Assembly: GCF_016735515.1 (NCBI RefSeq)
Contig: NZ_JAERQZ010000001.1
Location: forward strand, 1,054,001 to 1,118,000
Length of the DNA stretch: 64,000 nucleotides
From: Piscinibacter sp. HJYY11
Lineage (GTDB): Bacteria > Pseudomonadota > Gammaproteobacteria > Burkholderiales > Burkholderiaceae_C
Reading direction: 5' to 3'
Shown: one piece after another, positions 35,980 to 45,845 of the stretch
Layout: each line of letters starts with the position of its first letter
How positions within the stretch are numbered: the first letter of the stretch is position 1
The notes under the pieces: model-generated
Told to the model about the DNA's origin: nothing
What the model saw: the letters and a program-made list of their open reading frames with translations, nothing else
Databases searched by the model: none
Translations under genes and position numbers: made by a program

Positions 35980-36577
35980 GGCGGCGACCTTCGACAAAGT
36001 CCGCATCGGCCTGGTGTCGGTCAGCGACCGCGCGTCCAGCGGCGTCTACGAAGACAAGGGCATCCCCGCACTGAAGGAGTGGCTGACCCGCGCCCTGCGC
36101 AACCCGGTCGACTGGGAAACACGCCTCATCCCCGACGAGCAGCCGGTCATCAGCGCCACGCTGATCGAGCTGGCCGACACGGCGAAGTGCAACCTCGTGC
36201 TGACCACCGGCGGCACCGGCCCGGCGCTGCGCGACGTGACGCCCGAGGCCACCCTCGCCGTCGCCCACAAGGAAATGCCCGGCTTCGGCGAGCAGATGCG
36301 CCAGATCAGCCTGCGCTTCGTGCCGACCGCCATCCTCTCGCGCCAGGTGGCCGTGATCCGTGGGCAGGCGCTCATCATCAACCTGCCCGGCCAGCCCAAA
36401 TCGATCGCCGAGACGCTGGAAGGACTGCCGACGGCGCAGCCCCCGGTGCACGGCATCTTCGCCGCGGTGCCCTATTGCATCGACCTCATCGGCGGCCCCT
36501 ACATCGAGACGGACGAGTCCGTCTGCAAGGCTTTCAGACCCAAATCCGCGCAACGGCCCCTGCCGCGCGGCACCTAA
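35972..36577 (+). CDS. mogA: Molybdopterin adenylyltransferase (MogA)
   Basis: A 201-residue MogA that adenylates molybdopterin before molybdenum insertion. Marks: VSVSDRASSGVYEDKGIP near the start, the loop TTGGTGPALRDVTPEATL and the LPGQPKSIAETLEG segment. It overlaps the end of darP by eight bases. The product is needed for the molybdenum nitrate reductase encoded about 18 kb away. Confidence 0.95.
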   Translation: MSEAATFDKVRIGLVSVSDRASSGVYEDKGIPALKEWLTRALRNPVDWETRLIPDEQPVISATLIELADTAKCNLVLTTGGTGPALRDVTPEATLAVAHKEMPGFGEQMRQISLRFVPTAILSRQVAVIRGQALIINLPGQPKSIAETLEGLPTAQPPVHGIFAAVPYCIDLIGGPYIETDESVCKAFRPKSAQRPLPRGT

Positions 36578-36643
36578 CCCACGACGGGACAAGAGCCTGC
36601 ACACAGGCCGCCCTCGCGACGACTGACGACAACAGGAGACGGC

Positions 36644-39280
36644 ATGAGCGCACAGCCCAGTCGCGATGGCGGCGAACGGCAGATGGTCGCCATGTATTCG
36701 GTGCTCAGCGCCACCAACGAGGCGCTGCTGTTCGCCAAGACCCCGGCCGAGCTGTTCCAGCGCGTGTGCGACGCCGCGGTCGACGGCCATCAGTTCCTCA
36801 CCGCCGCGGTCACCACGCCCGATGCCGACACCGCATGGTTGCGCGTGGAAGCCGCCTCGGGCATCGCCGCCACGCAGCTGCGCGAGTCGCGCATCTCGGT
36901 CGACGCGAAGACGATCGAGGGCCAGGGGCTGGTCGGCGAGGCCTACCGCGGCATGAAGCCCGCGATCAGCAACCAGTTCATGCAGGACCCGCGCACCAAG
37001 CCCTGGCACGGGCCGGCCAGCCGCGCCGGCGTGGCCTCGGCCGCCGCCATCCCCATCGTGCGCGGCACCCAGGCCTTCGGCGTGATGTTGTTCTACGCGC
37101 GCGAGGTCGAGGCCTTTGGCGCCAGCATCGTCGCGCTGCTCGAGCGCATGGCGCGCAACATCGTGTTCGCGCTCGACAACTTCGACCGCGAAGCCGAGCG
37201 CCAGCACGCCGAAGCGGCCCTGCGCCGCAGCGAGGAGCGGTACCGCAACATCCTCGAGAGCCTGGACGACGCTTACTACGAGGTCGACCTCAAAGGCAAG
37301 CCGGTCTACCTCAACGGTGCCTACGCCCGCATGCTGGGCTACGACCACCACCATGTGGCCGAGAGCGACTACCGCAGCCGCCAGACGGCCGCCATGACGC
37401 ACGTGGTCTTCAAGGCCTTCAACGAGGTCTACCGCACGGGCGTGTCGAAGAAGTCGCAGTACTGGGAGTACCTCCACCGCGACGGCAGTGTGGTGCAGGT
37501 CGAAGGCTCGGTGCTGCTCGTGAAAGACGAGAACGGCCAGCCCGTCGGCTTTCGCGGCATCCTGCGCGACGTGACAGAGCGCCGGCGCACGGACCAGGCG
37601 CTGCGCAACAGCGAGGCGCGCTTCCGCGCGATGACCAACCTGTCGTCCGACTGGTACTGGGAGACCGATGCCGAGATCCGCTTCACCCGACTCGACAGCC
37701 GCGAGACGGGCCAGCGCCAGAGCCGCAATCCGCTGCTCGGCCGCCGCATCTGGGAAAGCACCATGCAGGCGCACCTGCCGGGCGGGTGGGATGATTTCCG
37801 CACGCTGATCGAGTCGCGCCGGTCCTTCCGCGACATCGTGATGCAGCGCGTGGCGCCCGGCAAGCCGCCCTACTACATCAGCATGAGTGGCGAGCCGATG
37901 GTCGATGCGATCGGCACCTTCCTCGGCTACCGCGGCATCTCACGCGAGATCACCGACCAGAAGGTGGCCGAGGAGCACATCCACCACATGGCGCGGCACG
38001 ACAGCCTGACCGGCCTGCCCAACCGCCTGCTCTTCAGCAACCTGCTCAACGCGGCCCTCAAGACGGCCGAGCGCTACAAGCGCACCTTCGCGGTCATGTT
38101 CATCGACCTCGACCGCTTCAAGTTCATCAACGACACGCTCGGCCACGAGGCCGGCGACACCTTGCTCAAGGAAATCACCGCCCGCTTCAAGCAGGCCCTG
38201 CGCGGGAGCGACGTGATCGCGCGCCTGGGCGGCGACGAGTTCGTGGTGCTGGTGCAGGAGGTGCCCGACCGCGAGCATGCCGCCATCGTCGCGCGCAAGC
38301 TGCTCTCGGCTGCCATCAAGCCGATCGAACTCATGGGGCAGGAGTGCCGCGTCACCGCGAGCGTGGGCATCTCGCTCTTCCCCGGCGACGGCCAGGACGA
38401 GCAGACGCTGATGAAAAACGCCGACAGCGCGATGTACCACGCCAAGGAAGAAGGCAAGAACAACTTCCAGTTCTATTCGAGCGAGATCAGCACGCAGACC
38501 CTGGAGCGGTTGACGCTCGAATCGAACCTGCGTCGGGCTCTGGAAAAGCAGGAGCTCTCGCTCGCCTACCAGGCCAAGGTCGACCTGAAGAGCGGCCGCA
38601 TCACCGGCGTGGAAGCACTCTTGCGCTGGCACAACGCCGAGCTGGGCATGGTGTCGCCGGCCAAGTTCATCCCGGTGGCCGAAGAGACCGGCCTCATCGT
38701 GCACATCGGCCGCTGGGTGATGAAGACCGCCTGCCTGCAGAACGTGGCCTGGCAGCAGCAGGGCCTGCCGCCGATCAACATGGCGGTCAACCTCTCGGTG
38801 CGCCAGTTCGCCGACGAGCACCTGCTCGACGACGTGACCGCCATCCTGCAAGAGACCGGCATGGACCCGAAGCTGCTCGAGCTTGAGATCACCGAGGGCA
38901 TGATCGTCCACAACGTCGACCGCGCCATCAAGCTGCTCACCGCCATCAAGCAGCTCGGCGTGCGCCTGGCGATCGACGACTTCGGCACCGGCTACTCATC
39001 GCTCGGCCAGCTGAAGAACTTCCCGATCGACACGCTGAAGGTCGACCGATCCTTCATCCGCGACCTCGCCACCGATTCGGAAGACAAGGCCATCACCAGC
39101 GCCATCATCGCGATGGGCAAGACACTCTCGCTCACGGTGGTGGCCGAAGGGGTGGAGACGGCCGAACAGCAGACCTTCCTGCGCGAGCAGGCCTGCGACG
39201 AGATGCAGGGCTACTACTTCAGCAAGCCGGTGGCGCCCGAAGAATTCGCGGCGCTGCTGGGCAAAGAGAAGGCTACTTGA
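36644..39280 (+). CDS. GAF-PAS-PAS-GGDEF-EAL protein (putative c-di-GMP cyclase/phosphodiesterase)
   Basis: An 878-residue cytoplasmic protein. A GAF-like domain occupies about 15-180, two PAS/PAC domains about 200-315 and 325-445, GGDEF about 455-620 and EAL about 635-875. The GGDEF loop is intact (RLGGDEFVVL at 527-536) and so is the EAL motif (E657-A-L), with later EAL-domain marks EITEGMIV, DDFGTGYSSL and KVDRSFIRD. Both activities are therefore possible. No membrane segment is seen. Its last eight bases overlap the end of cysE on the other strand. Confidence 0.95.
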   Translation: MSAQPSRDGGERQMVAMYSVLSATNEALLFAKTPAELFQRVCDAAVDGHQFLTAAVTTPDADTAWLRVEAASGIAATQLRESRISVDAKTIEGQGLVGEAYRGMKPAISNQFMQDPRTKPWHGPASRAGVASAAAIPIVRGTQAFGVMLFYAREVEAFGASIVALLERMARNIVFALDNFDREAERQHAEAALRRSEERYRNILESLDDAYYEVDLKGKPVYLNGAYARMLGYDHHHVAESDYRSRQTAAMTHVVFKAFNEVYRTGVSKKSQYWEYLHRDGSVVQVEGSVLLVKDENGQPVGFRGILRDVTERRRTDQALRNSEARFRAMTNLSSDWYWETDAEIRFTRLDSRETGQRQSRNPLLGRRIWESTMQAHLPGGWDDFRTLIESRRSFRDIVMQRVAPGKPPYYISMSGEPMVDAIGTFLGYRGISREITDQKVAEEHIHHMARHDSLTGLPNRLLFSNLLNAALKTAERYKRTFAVMFIDLDRFKFINDTLGHEAGDTLLKEITARFKQALRGSDVIARLGGDEFVVLVQEVPDREHAAIVARKLLSAAIKPIELMGQECRVTASVGISLFPGDGQDEQTLMKNADSAMYHAKEEGKNNFQFYSSEISTQTLERLTLESNLRRALEKQELSLAYQAKVDLKSGRITGVEALLRWHNAELGMVSPAKFIPVAEETGLIVHIGRWVMKTACLQNVAWQQQGLPPINMAVNLSVRQFADEHLLDDVTAILQETGMDPKLLELEITEGMIVHNVDRAIKLLTAIKQLGVRLAIDDFGTGYSSLGQLKNFPIDTLKVDRSFIRDLATDSEDKAITSAIIAMGKTLSLTVVAEGVETAEQQTFLREQACDEMQGYYFSKPVAPEEFAALLGKEKAT

Positions 39281-40040
39281 CGAGTTGAGACAAGCGGTCG
39301 GCGTCGAAGTCTTCCTTCGTCGCCGCGTCGCTGGGCACGCAGTCGCCCTTCTGCAGCGGCGCGATCTTCTCGATGGCGGCCCACAGCATCGCGATCTGGT
39401 GCGCGTTGCCGGCCGCGTTGTCGATCAGGCCCTTCATCGCCTGCGACATCGGGTCGTCGCTTTCGGTGATGCCGTAGGCCGAGAAGCCCATGCGGGCGGC
39501 GGCCTCTTCGCGCTTGGCGTCGAGCTCCTTGTGGATGATGCGCGCCGGGTTGCCGACCGCGGTGGCACCGGCCGGCACTTCCTTCAGCACCACCGCGTTG
39601 GAGCCGACACGGGCCCCATCGTGCACGGTGAAGGCGCCCAGCACCTGCGAATTGGCGCCGACGATCACGCCCTTGCCGAGCGTCGGGTGGCGTTTGGCAC
39701 CGCGGGTGAGCGAGGTCCCCCCGAGCGTCACGCCCTGGTAGATGGTGCAGTCGTCGCCGATCTCGGCCGTCTCGCCCACCACCACGCCCATGCCGTGGTC
39801 GATGAAGACACGCCGCCCCACTTTCGCGGCCGGGTGGATCTCGATGCCTGTCAGCCAGCGCGCGAGCTGAGAGATGAAGCGCCCGCCCCACTTCCAGCCG
39901 CGCTTCCAGCAGGCATTCGCCCAGCGGTGCATCACCAGCGCATGCAGGCCGGGGTAACAGGTGAGCACGGTGAACGCCGAATGCGCGGCGGGGTCGCGCT
40001 CCAGGATGCAGTGGATGTCTTCTCGAAGGCGCTGGAACAT
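39273..40040 (-). CDS. cysE: Serine O-acetyltransferase (CysE)
   Basis: A 255-residue CysE that makes O-acetylserine for cysteine synthesis. Visible: ERDPAAHSAFTVLTCYPGLHALVMHRW at the front in overlapping pieces, the left-handed beta-helix repeats (IEIHPAAKVGRRVFIDHGMG, VVVGETAEIGDDCTIYQGVTLGG), and the long C-terminal tail with a short-form helix. It is followed upstream by trmJ on the same strand 25 bases away. Confidence 0.95.
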   Translation of the reverse strand: MFQRLREDIHCILERDPAAHSAFTVLTCYPGLHALVMHRWANACWKRGWKWGGRFISQLARWLTGIEIHPAAKVGRRVFIDHGMGVVVGETAEIGDDCTIYQGVTLGGTSLTRGAKRHPTLGKGVIVGANSQVLGAFTVHDGARVGSNAVVLKEVPAGATAVGNPARIIHKELDAKREEAAARMGFSAYGITESDDPMSQAMKGLIDNAAGNAHQIAMLWAAIEKIAPLQKGDCVPSDAATKEDFDADRLSQLVK

Positions 40041-40065
40041 GGCGAGGCAGTTTAGCGGCGGGCCC

Positions 40066-40791
40066 TCAAACCCGCTTGTCGCGGGTTGCCTGCATGGCGC
40101 GCGCGATCCCGCGCAGGATGTGGATTTCTTCCTCGGTCAGCGCGGCCCGGTTGAACAACTGCTGGAGCCGCGGCATCAGCTTCTTGGGCGACGCCGGGTC
40201 GAGGAAGCCGATGTCGGCCAGGGCCTGCTGCCAATGGTCCAGCGCCCCTTGCACCGCCGTCGCGTCGGCATGCTTGACGGGTGCGGTGCGCGGCGCCACC
40301 TCGAAGCCCCCCAGGGCCTGCCGCCAGTCGTAGGCGACCAGCTGCACCGCCTGCCCCAGATTGAGCGAGCCGTAGTCGGGGTGGGTCGGGATGCTCAGGC
40401 AGGCATGGCAGCGGTACACGTCGTCGTTGCCCATGCCATAGCGCTCCGAGCCGAAGACGAAGGCCACGCGGTGGTCGCTCTTGGCAAGCGTCGTGAAGAG
40501 TTCACGCGGCGCATGGGTCGGCGGGCCAAAATCGCGCGGGGTCATGGCGGTGGCGCAGGCGTAGGTCACGCCATCGAGCGCCTCGGTGAGCGAGCCCACC
40601 ACGCGTGCGCGCACGAGGATGTCGGCCGCGCCACTGGCCATCGCGACCGTCTCTTCCTGCACCAGCACGTCGTCGAAGCGCGGGGCCACGAGCACCAGGT
40701 CCGTGAATCCCATCACCTTCATCGCCCGTGCCGCCGCGCCCACATTGCCCGGATGGCTGGTGTTGATGAGGACGAATCGTGTGTCGTTCAT
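40066..40791 (-). CDS. trmJ: tRNA (cytidine/uridine-2'-O-)-methyltransferase TrmJ
   Basis: A 241-residue SPOUT methyltransferase that modifies position 32 of tRNAs. Visible: VLINTSHPGNVGAAARAMKVMGF (motif 1), VFGSERYGMGNDDVYRCHACLSIPT (motif 2, with the S-adenosylmethionine knot) and SLNLGQAVQLVAYD (motif 3). It is divergent from suhB, with 113 bases between them. Confidence 0.94.
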   Translation of the reverse strand: MNDTRFVLINTSHPGNVGAAARAMKVMGFTDLVLVAPRFDDVLVQEETVAMASGAADILVRARVVGSLTEALDGVTYACATAMTPRDFGPPTHAPRELFTTLAKSDHRVAFVFGSERYGMGNDDVYRCHACLSIPTHPDYGSLNLGQAVQLVAYDWRQALGGFEVAPRTAPVKHADATAVQGALDHWQQALADIGFLDPASPKKLMPRLQQLFNRAALTEEEIHILRGIARAMQATRDKRV

Positions 40792-40904
40792 GGGCTCGCG
40801 CTTAAAATTCGATTATCCGTGCCGCCTCTCCCGCAGAGGGCCTGCGCACACCGCTCTTTCCCCACCGCCATCCGCCTCTTTCCTTTTCCTTTGCAGGACG
40901 CCCC

Positions 40905-41873
40905 ATGTCGCAAGCGCTTCACCCCATGCTCAACGTCGCCATCAAGGCGGCCCGTACCGCGGGGACCATCATCAACCGCGCTTCGCTCGACCTGGATGTG
41001 CTCAAGGTCAGCACCAAGTCGGCCAACGACTTCGTGACCGAGGTGGACCAGCGGGCGGAAGAAGCCATCATCGAAACGCTGCTCGCCGCCTACCCCGGCC
41101 ACGGCATCCTCGCCGAGGAATCGGGCCGCACGCATGGCGCGAAGAACAGCGAATACGTCTGGATCATCGACCCGCTCGACGGCACCACCAACTTCATCCA
41201 CGGCTTCCCGGTCTACGCGGTGTCGATCGCCCTGGCCTACCGCGACCAGGTACAGCAGGCCGTCGTGTACGACCCCACGCGCAACGACCTCTTCTACGCC
41301 TCCAAGGGCCGGGGCGCCTTCCTGAACGACAAGCGCCTGCGGGTCTCGAAGCGCACGCGCCTGTCCGACTCGCTCGTCGGCACCGGCTTCCCCTTCCGCA
41401 AGGGCGACAACTTCCAGCGCTACATCAAGATGTTCAGCGAGGTGATGCAGTCGTGCGCCGGCGTTCGCCGCCCGGGCGCCGCGGCGCTCGACCTCTGCTA
41501 CGTGGCCGCCGGCTACTACGACGCCTTCTTCGAGACCGGCCTCAACCCCTGGGACATCGCCGCCGCCTCGCTGATCATCACCGAGGCCGGTGGCCTGATC
41601 GGCAACTTCACCGGCGAAGCCGACTTCATGTACCAGCGCGAAGTGGTGGCGGGCAACCCGAAGATCTATGCGCAGATGGTCAGCATCCTCGCGCCCTTCA
41701 CCCGCGTGATCAAGGACGCACCCTCGGCCGGCACGCCCGCCAGCGCCGAAGTCGCCCCCACCGCCGAAGAAGCGTTCATCGCTGCGGCCACGGCCGCCAC
41801 GGCCGCGCCGGCGGATGCGCCCAAGCGCAAGGCCGTGCGCATCCGCAAGGCCGACCTCGACAACAAGGCTTAA
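40905..41873 (+). CDS. suhB: Inositol monophosphatase family protein (SuhB)
   Basis: A 322-residue SuhB. Metal-binding motifs are AEESG, then [14 protein letters not shown] and, near 215, [17 protein letters not shown]. The first 265 residues cover the whole family fold; the last 55 are an Ala/Pro-rich extension ending in a basic stretch ([15 protein letters not shown]). Such a tail is not in E. coli SuhB (267 residues). SuhB is also a subunit of ribosomal RNA antitermination complexes in E. coli. Its TAA overlaps the stop of the opposite-strand regulator. Confidence 0.94.
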   Translation: MSQALHPMLNVAIKAARTAGTIINRASLDLDVLKVSTKSANDFVTEVDQRAEEAIIETLLAAYPGHGILAEESGRTHGAKNSEYVWIIDPLDGTTNFIHGFPVYAVSIALAYRDQVQQAVVYDPTRNDLFYASKGRGAFLNDKRLRVSKRTRLSDSLVGTGFPFRKGDNFQRYIKMFSEVMQSCAGVRRPGAAALDLCYVAAGYYDAFFETGLNPWDIAAASLIITEAGGLIGNFTGEADFMYQREVVAGNPKIYAQMVSILAPFTRVIKDAPSAGTPASAEVAPTAEEAFIAAATAATAAPADAPKRKAVRIRKADLDNKA

Positions 41874-44533
41874 GCGTTCAGCTCCCGCCAGCGCGCGGCC
41901 GCCTGGCCGCGTGTGTCGACGCCCAGCTTGCCGAGAATGTTGGCCACGTGCCGCTTCACGGTGTGCGGGCTCAGGTCGAACGCGCGGGCGATGAGCTTGT
42001 TGCTGTCGCCCGCGGCGATGCGGGCCAGCACCTCGGTCTCGCGCTCGCTCAAACCCGCCGCCCCTGCCGGCCGCGCGCTTGACAACGAAGGCACCGCCTG
42101 TCCCTGCAGCCCCAGCACCGATGACAGGTGCGCCAGCAGCGCATGGTCGGCCGCCGGCAGGCGCGCACCCCACGGGGCGGATTGCAAGCGCGACAGCACC
42201 TGCGGTCCGGCAAGCAAGGCACCCCCGATCTCGCGCCGGTCGCGCACCTCGTCGAACCAGGGCTGCAGCGTGATCGCGGCAAGGTCCAGGCGCCCCTGCT
42301 GCAGCTCCAGGTCGGCCAACATCAGCCGGGCCTGCGTGGCGGGGTAGAACAGCGAACGGTTCACGTCTTCCGCGATCGGCTGCAGGAGCTTGCGCGCGTC
42401 GTCGAGCCGGCCATCGGCCAGCGCCACCAGGGCACGGCTGAACGCACGGTTGGCTGGCGCGCCGGGCCACTCGTAGGCGTTGCACGCCCGCTGCAACTCG
42501 GCATCGACACGACGTAGCGCCTCGTCGTCGCGCAGGATCCAGCAGGCGCGCAGGTGCACGAAGAGCACCTCCGACTCATGCACCTGCCGGTGGCTCAAGG
42601 GGCTGTGCAGGCGCAGGTCGTCGACCAGCTCGCGCCCGGTCGCATGGCAGGCCTCGCGCTCGCCGCGCAGCGCGAGCCACAGGGTGCGCACGAGGCGCAG
42701 CTCGGTGGCCAGGATGCGCGGCATGCCCAGCCAGTGGCAATCTTCCTCGCAGCGCTGCAGCCACTCGCCGGCCTCGTCGAGCCGGGCCGCCCCGAGCGCC
42801 AGCCAGGCGCGGATGTGGTTCACGCCGGCGCGCAGCTGGGTGGGCGCATCGCCGCAGATGCGCATCGCGCTGTGGGCGAAACGGTCGAGCAGGGGCTGCA
42901 TGCCGGGCAGACCGACGAACACGCAGTGCGACGGGAACTGCATCCACAGCATCGGCACCGGCACCCGCTCCAGCGAGGCCAGCATCTCGGCGAACATCGG
43001 CGCCACCTGCTCGGTGCGGGCCGACACGAACTCGTCCCACGCGCTGCTGTAGTAGACGAAGGCGCGCGCCGCATCGTCGAGCGGCATCGCACGCAAGGCC
43101 GTCAGCTCGCGCGTCGATTCGGCCAGACGCCCGGCGTGCCACAGGCCTGAGCAGACGTTGGCCCGCGTCAGCGCGGCATCGCGCTGGCGGCCCATGCGGG
43201 CGAACCCCTCGGCCGCCTGTTGCATCGCGACCAGCAGCGTCGACCAGTCGTAACGAGGCCACGCAGCGAGGCCCTTCACCAATTGCAGATCGGGCCGGCG
43301 CGCGAGTTCGTCTTCGGGGAAGAGCGTCAGCAACTGCTCCAGGGTGGCGCCGGCACCGATGCCGAGCTGCTCCTGCGCGCGCCTGGCGAGCACCACCGTC
43401 GCTTCGTCCCACGCCCCCGCCCGCGCGAGGTAGCCGACGGCGCGTGACAGGTCGGGCTCGTGCTCGGCCGCCCGGCGCAGGAGCCGCGGCAGCTCGTCCG
43501 GGAAATCGCGCTGCAGCCGGTCTTCCAGGAAATCGCGGAAGAGATCGTGCAGGCGCAGCGTGAACTCGTCGGCCTCCATCACGCTCGCAAAGAGGCCGCG
43601 GCGTTCGATGTCTTCCAGCAGCCGCGCCGCATGCGGCGTCTCGGCCACTTGGCCGCAGCGCGCGACCGTCATCTCGGGCAGCACGGAGCAGCGCAGGAGG
43701 AACTCGCGCAGCTCGGCGGGCAGCTCATCGAGCACCTCGGTGGCGAGGTAGTCGAACAGGTGGCGCTGCGTCGGCACGCTGGCCCGTGCCGTGCCTGGCC
43801 GCGTGGCCAGGCTCAGGCGGAGGCCCGCGGCCCAGCCATCGGTGCGCTCGAGCAGCTCGCGTGCATCGGTGCGGGCGCCGCCGGCGTTGAGGTCCAGCAA
43901 GGCGCTCACCTCGGCTTCGTTGAAGCGCAGGTCGAACTGGCGGAACTCGGCCAGCTCGCCCTGGGCGCGCAGCCGTGCGAGCGACAGCATGGGCTCCACC
44001 CGGCTCGCCACCACCAGGCCCCAGCGCGGCGGCAGCCGCTCGATGAGCGCCTGCAGCAGCTCGAAGATGCGCGGGTCGTTGAGACGGTGGGCATCGTCGA
44101 GCACGATGAGTCCGCGCCACACCTCGGTGCCGGCGAGCGCGTTGGCAAGCTCGGTGGCCACGTCGCGCAGGCCATGCTCCGCTTGCGCCAGCAGGGCCAG
44201 CGCTTCGGGCGACACGCGCCACGGCAGGTCATAGGGCTCCAGCGCCGTGGCCAGGCAGGCCAGGAAACGTGGCAGCTGGTCGTCTTCGTCGACCGAGACC
44301 CAGGCCAGCGCCAGCCCTTCGGGCCCCTCGGGGAGCAGGCGAATCTGGCGCCCGAGCGCCGAGGTCTTGCCATAGCCGGCTGGCGCCACGAGCAGGGTGA
44401 GCCGCTGCTCCGTCAACGCGCGGCCAAGCGCTTCTTCGAGCTGAGGGCGGGCCACGAGCCCGGCCCGGGGCCGCGGGGGCTGGATCTTGGCGAGGGCGAA
44501 CGACGGCGCCGGAACGGCGGCGGGGGCAGGCAT
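41870..44533 (-). CDS. MalT/LAL-type ATP-dependent LuxR transcription regulator
   Basis: An 887-residue regulator of the MalT class. An N-terminal STAND ATPase has Walker [14 protein letters not shown] (about residue 48) and Walker [11 protein letters not shown]; a winged-helix region follows ([27 protein letters not shown]), then a long TPR-like helical region (about 400-800), and a C-terminal LuxR HTH ([20 protein letters not shown] ... [13 protein letters not shown]). The ATG at 44533 gives the expected start ([23 protein letters not shown]). It is divergent from the cupin gene and is the obvious candidate regulator of the cupin-hemerythrin-cytochrome cluster. Inducer unknown. Confidence 0.92.
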   Translation of the reverse strand: MPAPAAVPAPSFALAKIQPPRPRAGLVARPQLEEALGRALTEQRLTLLVAPAGYGKTSALGRQIRLLPEGPEGLALAWVSVDEDDQLPRFLACLATALEPYDLPWRVSPEALALLAQAEHGLRDVATELANALAGTEVWRGLIVLDDAHRLNDPRIFELLQALIERLPPRWGLVVASRVEPMLSLARLRAQGELAEFRQFDLRFNEAEVSALLDLNAGGARTDARELLERTDGWAAGLRLSLATRPGTARASVPTQRHLFDYLATEVLDELPAELREFLLRCSVLPEMTVARCGQVAETPHAARLLEDIERRGLFASVMEADEFTLRLHDLFRDFLEDRLQRDFPDELPRLLRRAAEHEPDLSRAVGYLARAGAWDEATVVLARRAQEQLGIGAGATLEQLLTLFPEDELARRPDLQLVKGLAAWPRYDWSTLLVAMQQAAEGFARMGRQRDAALTRANVCSGLWHAGRLAESTRELTALRAMPLDDAARAFVYYSSAWDEFVSARTEQVAPMFAEMLASLERVPVPMLWMQFPSHCVFVGLPGMQPLLDRFAHSAMRICGDAPTQLRAGVNHIRAWLALGAARLDEAGEWLQRCEEDCHWLGMPRILATELRLVRTLWLALRGEREACHATGRELVDDLRLHSPLSHRQVHESEVLFVHLRACWILRDDEALRRVDAELQRACNAYEWPGAPANRAFSRALVALADGRLDDARKLLQPIAEDVNRSLFYPATQARLMLADLELQQGRLDLAAITLQPWFDEVRDRREIGGALLAGPQVLSRLQSAPWGARLPAADHALLAHLSSVLGLQGQAVPSLSSARPAGAAGLSERETEVLARIAAGDSNKLIARAFDLSPHTVKRHVANILGKLGVDTRGQAAARWRELNA

Positions 44534-44627
44534 GGCGCAATTCTGCCCAAAGGCTCCTCGGGCGGCAGGTGACCAATGGCTCTTCTGGGCGATGCCGTGG
44601 CCCGGTCCGCTGCGCAGACTGCACGCC

Positions 44628-44969
44628 ATGCACGTCTTCCACCACCAACATCTGCAGCGCCTCGCCCAGGACCGGGACGGCGAACAGCATTTCTGCGCCA
44701 TCGGCCCGCCCTGCGGCGTGCACGACTTCCAGGTCTGGGTGCACACCCTGCCGCCCGGCGCCCACACGCCCCTGCAGCGGCACGCCGGCAGCTTCGCCTG
44801 CCTGGCGTTCTCGGGTTCCGGCAAGTTGCTGATCGATGGCGCGCCGGTGCGATTCCAGGCGCCCTGCACGCTGGTCGTGCCGCCCGGCTGCGACTTCCAG
44901 ATCGCCAACAACAGCGCGTTGCCGCTGCGTGTGCTGAGCGTGTTCAACGCCGAGCCCGTGGCCCGCTGA
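44628..44969 (+). CDS. Small cupin-domain protein
   Basis: A 113-residue single cupin. The barrel is visible as CGVHDFQVWVHTLPPGAHTPLQRHAGSFACLAFSG, followed by G-LLIDGAPVRFQAPCTLVVPPGCDFQIANN. The first cupin motif has H-x-P then H (AHTPLQRHAG), fewer metal ligands than the standard two-His pattern. I chose the ATG at 44628; the open frame extends about 47 codons upstream into the divergent regulator. Function unknown. A GGCCCG-TCG-CGGGCC hairpin (44984-44998) follows it. Confidence 0.78.
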   Translation: MHVFHHQHLQRLAQDRDGEQHFCAIGPPCGVHDFQVWVHTLPPGAHTPLQRHAGSFACLAFSGSGKLLIDGAPVRFQAPCTLVVPPGCDFQIANNSALPLRVLSVFNAEPVAR

Positions 44970-45104
44970 CCCCCATCCGGGGTGGCCCGTCGCGGGCCAT
45001 GCGATGGCTCCTTCAGGCGATGCCTGGCCCGCCCCCTCCCGGAACACTGACGACCATGCCGCAGACCCCGCGGCAACCACCTTCAACCCCATCAGGAGAG
45101 CCCC

Positions 45105-45824
45105 ATGACCGCCGCCACCCTCGCCGACGCCGCCGCGCACAGCCCCGCCACCACCGCCCCGCGCTTCGACATGTACCAGCCCATCCACAAGGGCCTGCGC
45201 ACCTTCATGGGCGACACCCTCTCGCGCCTCGGCCGCGTCGACGTGACCGATGCCGAGGACCTGGCCGAGGCCCTGGGCCAGCTCGAATCGCTGCTCGACT
45301 TCTGCGCCAAGCACGTGCAGCACGAGAACGAGTTCATCCACACCGCCATCCGCGCCCGCCAGCCCGCGGCCGCCAGCCGCACCATCGACGACCACGCGGA
45401 GCACCTGCAGAGCATCGACGCGCTGCACAAGGAGGCACGCGCCGTCTACGACGCCGACGACGCCCAGCGCCACGTGCTCGCACTGCGCCTGTACCGCCAC
45501 CTCGCGCTCTTCGTCGCCGAGAACCTGCAGCACATGCACATCGAGGAGACCGCCAACAACGCGGCGCTCTGGGCCCACTACACCGACGAAGAGCTGGTTG
45601 CGATTCACGACCGACTGCTCGCCACCATCGGCCCGGCCGACATGATGCTGGGCATGCGCTGGATGGTGCCCGCGCTGACCCCGCAGCAACGCGCCGGCAT
45701 GCTCGGCGAGATGAAGGCCGGTGCCCCGGCCGAGGTGGTCGCTGCCGTGGTCAACGTCGCGCGGCCGCACCTGGCCGCGCGCGACTGGGCCAAGCTCACG
45801 CGTGACGTCGGTCTCGCCGCCTGA
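45105..45824 (+). CDS. Hemerythrin-like (HHE domain) protein
   Basis: A 239-residue cytoplasmic protein with an HHE/hemerythrin four-helix pattern. Possible di-iron ligands are H28 (IHKGLR), H70/H73/E76/H79 (HVQHENEFIH), H97/H100 (DDHAEH), H132, H143/H145 and E147/E148 (LQHMHIEE). The last 80 residues form an extra helical region (MMLGMRWMVPALTPQQRAGML). Such proteins bind O2, NO or iron. A GGAGAG ribosome site precedes the ATG. It is 22 bases ahead of the cytochrome gene. Confidence 0.85.
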   Translation: MTAATLADAAAHSPATTAPRFDMYQPIHKGLRTFMGDTLSRLGRVDVTDAEDLAEALGQLESLLDFCAKHVQHENEFIHTAIRARQPAAASRTIDDHAEHLQSIDALHKEARAVYDADDAQRHVLALRLYRHLALFVAENLQHMHIEETANNAALWAHYTDEELVAIHDRLLATIGPADMMLGMRWMVPALTPQQRAGMLGEMKAGAPAEVVAAVVNVARPHLAARDWAKLTRDVGLAA

Positions 45825-45845
45825 CACGCCCACCAGGAGAACCAG

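Noticed and set aside
35972..37794. Long frames on both strands across mogA and the GAF-PAS protein
   Set aside because: Shadows of clearly assigned genes; no family motifs in the alternative frames.
44983..44999. GGCCCG-TCG-CGGGCC hairpin after the cupin gene as a terminator
   Set aside because: The stem is fair but no T run follows, so it is not called as an intrinsic terminator.
44534..45076. Longer N-terminus for the LAL regulator
   Set aside because: It would cover the divergent cupin gene completely; the MalT-class start ([12 protein letters not shown]) is at 44533.
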